From Sphingobacterium lumbrici (lineage in GTDB: Bacteria > Bacteroidota > Bacteroidia > Sphingobacteriales > Sphingobacteriaceae): a DNA stretch of 33,900 nucleotides. Each line of letters opens with the position of its first letter. Position 1 is the stretch's first letter. A model generated the notes under the pieces. That model saw only the letters and a list, made by a program, of their open reading frames with translations, made no database searches and had not been told where the DNA came from. The position numbers and the translations under genes were made by a program. The DNA lies in the NCBI RefSeq assembly GCF_006476045.1, contig NZ_SRZY01000008.1, positions 1-33,900 of the forward strand, in the 5' to 3' direction. Shown here in pieces: positions 32,501-33,900 of this stretch.

Positions 32501-32584
32501 TCCGATAATGCCAAACAAAATGAGCATTAAGTTTAACACAATAGTCAAAACCGGCCGTTTAATACTTAACGTAGATAAACTCAT
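29507..32584 (-). CDS. RND efflux pump, inner-membrane permease (HAE1/AcrB type)
   Basis: The 1025-residue protein is a full-length hydrophobe/amphiphile-type RND pump. It has an N-terminal membrane helix (TIVLNLMLILFGIIGYVFLG), a large periplasmic loop, and a helix bundle with the proton-relay pair D401-D402 in GLVVDDGIVVTEN. A second loop is followed by the C-terminal bundle with K922 in GLVTKNGILIVEFANQL. These charged residues couple proton entry to drug export. It ends with a short charged tail. The adaptor gene lies 9 bp upstream and the channel gene 1 bp downstream. Substrates cannot be told from sequence; the closest functional type is MexF/MdtB-like multidrug export. Confidence 0.96.
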   Translation of the reverse strand: MSLSTLSIKRPVLTIVLNLMLILFGIIGYVFLGVREYPSIDPAQISVRTSYAGANAEIIESQITEPLEKAINSIDGIRNISSSSNQGTSNITIEFNLGKNLEEAANDVRDKVSQAQRSLPQDIDAASVVSKADADSEPIIIMTAQSSTKNVLELSDYAENIIAQRLQTIPGVSSVQIWGQKKYAMRLWIDPVRLASYGLTILDVRNALNAQNVELPSGKLTGSNTELAVKTIGNLENENEFNNIIVRSDADKIVRLSDIGSAALEAENFETKMSDSGFPMVSLAIVPQPGTNYLDIANSFYTEFEKLENDLPEGFDLNVAIDNTLFVKKAILEVVETLLISVTLVVLIIFLFFRNWSIAFRPLVDIPVSLIATFFIMYLCGFSINVLTLLAIVLATGLVVDDGIVVTENIFKKVEEGMSPIQAAIKGSNEIFFAVISISITLAAVFLPVVFLEGFVGRLFREFGIVIGSAVLISAFVSLTLTPMLNAYLMKGGEQKKSKFYMQTERYFEMMNREYADSLQRFLRIKWLSIAVVAGCFLLIYLFFQLLPKETAPYDDRSYVSLRVTAPEGVSYDYMDRFMTDLTLLINDSVPERKVSLVITSPGFGSASSNSGIVRLGLAQPNERERSQGEIADYLSRITQPYSEARVSVSQQPTISVNRRGGLPIQYIIQAPNFSKLEEKIPEFMEELSKDRTFSIVDVNLKFNKPEVYVTIDRDKAQSMGVSVLDVAQTLQMSLSGQRFGYFMMNGKQYQVMGQFDKQDRSTPMDLASIFVKSKNGQLIQLDNIVEIEERSSPPQLYHNNRYMSATVSAGLAPGRSMGEGIEAMNAVKERVLDASFTTDLGGESRDFVESSSNTTFAFGLAVLLIFLILAAQFESFVDPVIILLTVPMAVAGALFSLWLFDQSWNIFSQIGTIMLIGLVTKNGILIVEFANQLRDEGLDKYNAVMQASESRLRPILMTSLAIALGALPIALSLGAASTSRIGMGVVIVGGTLFALVLTLFVIPAFYLLMSRKRKHRPEFDNIED

Positions 32585-32593
32585 ATTTTGAAA

Positions 32594-33658
32594 TTAACGT
32601 AAAGTAACTTGAACAGAATTTCCATTTCGCAAGGACATCATCCCTGATGTGAGTACGGTATCACCCTCTTCAATTCCCGATAAAATCAATACATCATCTT
32701 CCGTTCTTGCACCTGTTTCTACAAGAGATTCAAAAGCCTTTCCATCTTTTAGTAAAAATACTTTTTTACCATTTTGTATCGGAATCAGTGCCTCTGCAGG
32801 CACCAACAACCCTTTCTCAACGATTGCTAAAGGAAAAATAATATTTGTAAATGTCCCGGGAATTAGTCGCCGGGTAGAATTATCTGCAATTGCTTTTACC
32901 TGAAGCGTACGTGTCGTAGCTTCTACAATGGGTTCAATAGCATACACTGTAGCGGTATACTCTTCCTTAGTTCCTTGAACGTTAAATTTAATATTGTTAT
33001 TATGCTTCACCATCCCTACATATTTCTCCGGAATAGAAAACAAAACCTTTACCCTATCTGTATTTACCAATTGGGCGATACTAGTTGTAGGAGTGATATA
33101 ACTACCTTTGGAAATATTCCTTAATCCGATCGTACCCGAAAAAGGAGCTTTTATGACCGTCTTAGCCAGTTGGGCCTCTATTACTTGAATTTGCGCTTGA
33201 GCCGTACGGTAATCCGCACTGGCAATATCATACTCCTCCTGACTAATTGCTTCCTTCTCCAATAGCAATTGAGCTCTTCTTGCATTTTCACCGGCCAAGC
33301 TATTTCGCGTAACCGCTTGCGAAAGCTGCGCCTTCAATTCCACATCGCTAATTCTGATCAATACTTGACCGGCAGAAACCTGTCCTCCTTCCGAAAAGTG
33401 TATAGATTCCACAATTCCGGAGACTTCCGAACGCAGGTCGACAAGTTCATTAGGCTCAATAGAACCGGACAGCGACAAATGGTCTGAAAAGGGTCTTCCC
33501 AGTATTACCTTGCCAAACACCTTTGCTTGCACACGTCCCCTAGCTATATTAGCAATACGTTCTTTATCCTTTTTAGTATTTGTAGTTACTCGATATAAAA
33601 CTAGACTTCCAACAACAAGAACAATTAAAACAAGAAATATAATGGTTTTCCTTTTCAT
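32594..33658 (-). CDS. RND efflux periplasmic adaptor (membrane fusion protein)
   Basis: From the ATG at 33658 the protein has 354 residues and begins MKRKTIIFLVLIVLVVGSLVLY, one membrane anchor. An ATG at 33697 would add 13 hydrophobic residues before this; I reject it because MKRK is the typical signal-anchor start. The lipoyl halves are VDLRSEVSGIVESIHFSEGGQVSAGQVL and VIKAPFSGTIGLRNISKGSYI, with a helical hairpin between (NARRAQLLLEKEAISQEEYDIASADYRTA). A beta-barrel and membrane-proximal domain follow. It links pump and channel. First gene of the operon; no local regulator gene is present. Confidence 0.93.
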   Translation of the reverse strand: MKRKTIIFLVLIVLVVGSLVLYRVTTNTKKDKERIANIARGRVQAKVFGKVILGRPFSDHLSLSGSIEPNELVDLRSEVSGIVESIHFSEGGQVSAGQVLIRISDVELKAQLSQAVTRNSLAGENARRAQLLLEKEAISQEEYDIASADYRTAQAQIQVIEAQLAKTVIKAPFSGTIGLRNISKGSYITPTTSIAQLVNTDRVKVLFSIPEKYVGMVKHNNNIKFNVQGTKEEYTATVYAIEPIVEATTRTLQVKAIADNSTRRLIPGTFTNIIFPLAIVEKGLLVPAEALIPIQNGKKVFLLKDGKAFESLVETGARTEDDVLILSGIEEGDTVLTSGMMSLRNGNSVQVTLR

Positions 33659-33804
33659 GTATGTGTAGAATATTATTAAAATATGAAACAGTAACAAAGA
33701 GAGATTTAAATAGATTGCTACCTATCAAATTCCTATGTAAAGTAGAAAAAAAACAGACAACTTTATGTAATATTATTATTATAATAGCAGATAACAAAAA
33801 AAAA

Positions 33805-33832
33805 GAGCCCTTACTGTTTCCAGCAAGGGCTC
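33805..33832 (-). terminator. rRNA operon terminator
   Basis: On the minus strand GAGCCCTT and AAGGGCTC form an 8-bp stem around a 12-base loop, followed by nine Ts. It lies 12 bp after the 5S 3' end. It should separate the rRNA operon from the efflux operon downstream. Confidence 0.9.
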
Positions 33833-33844
33833 TGTATAAAAAAA

Positions 33845-33900
33845 GGCACCGACCTACTCTCCCACCTGTTACGGCAATACCATCGGCTCTGGCGGGCTTG
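33845..33900 (-). rRNA. 5S ribosomal RNA, 3' part
   Basis: On the minus strand the sequence runs into AAGCCCGCCAGAGCCGATGG, then GGTGGGAGAGTAGGTCGGTGCC, the 3' half of a Bacteroidetes 5S rRNA with its closing GGTGCC stem. The 5' half and the rest of the rRNA operon are beyond the window edge. The exact 3' end may vary by a base or two. Confidence 0.92.

Noticed and set aside
33659..33697. Upstream ATG for the efflux adaptor at 33697
   Set aside because: It adds a hydrophobic run before a complete MKRK signal-anchor; the ATG at 33658 gives the usual adaptor N-terminus.
1..33900. CRISPR array or prophage
   Set aside because: No regularly spaced direct repeats, and no capsid, portal, terminase or integrase genes were seen.

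Overview
The window looks like the chromosome of a member of the Bacteroidetes, most likely a Sphingobacteriaceae-type organism. Supporting signs are AT-rich DNA, genes without Shine-Dalgarno sequences, several promoters of the Bacteroidetes form (TTG/TTTG, about 20 bp, TAnnTTTG), a DUF4954 gene next to glmS, exported lipoproteins with short LxxC lipoboxes, a GH109-type Tat-exported oxidoreductase-fold protein, a group III truncated haemoglobin and a CarB without its C-terminal regulatory domain. The genus is an inference; no 16S rRNA sequence is present.

Region 1 (about 1-11,550) is an accessory defence island. Eight minus-strand genes are packed head to tail (gaps of 3-54 bp, one 8-bp overlap), reading from 10,080 down to 237: an XRE regulator; an unrecognised protein with a C-terminal membrane helix and possible RNase-H-fold exonuclease motifs; a YeeA/MmeI-like adenine methyltransferase lacking a visible nuclease motif; a winged-HTH protein plus a Doc/Fic toxin-like protein; an SF2 helicase; a GIY-YIG (T5orf172-type) nuclease; and a Shedu (DUF4263) nuclease. 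The methyltransferase, helicase and GIY-YIG genes recall the Bacillus yeeA-yeeB-yeeC arrangement. Here a Doc/HTH module sits between the methyltransferase and the helicase, and Shedu follows. A divergent HNH-type gene starts 71 bp from the probable XRE start. The Shedu 3' end is lost near the end of an IS66-type element (1-127). A 32-bp palindrome between doc and the helicase shares its core with a second palindrome inside the HTH gene. Base composition is a patchwork: the flanking genes and the methyltransferase target-recognition region are much more AT-rich than the rest.

Region 2 (about 11,040-12,050) holds the HNH terminator, a promoter/operator with no intact gene behind it, a strong terminator, and a tRNA-Pro(TGG) gene with its own promoter and terminator. 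The tRNA appears to mark the change from island to core genome.

Region 3 (12,266-28,000) is core-like: a lipoprotein, truncated haemoglobin and Smr-domain gene on the plus strand; a DUF1080 lipoprotein; the glmS-DUF4954 pair; a DUF3857 protein divergent from glmS; a small outer-membrane barrel; carB; an exported formylglycine-generating-enzyme-like lipoprotein; and a GH109-type gene with two LacI-type operator dyads far upstream.

Region 4 (28,201-33,900) is a tripartite RND efflux operon (adaptor, pump, TolC-like channel), preceded by the terminator and 3' end of a 5S rRNA gene from an rRNA operon entering from the right on the minus strand.
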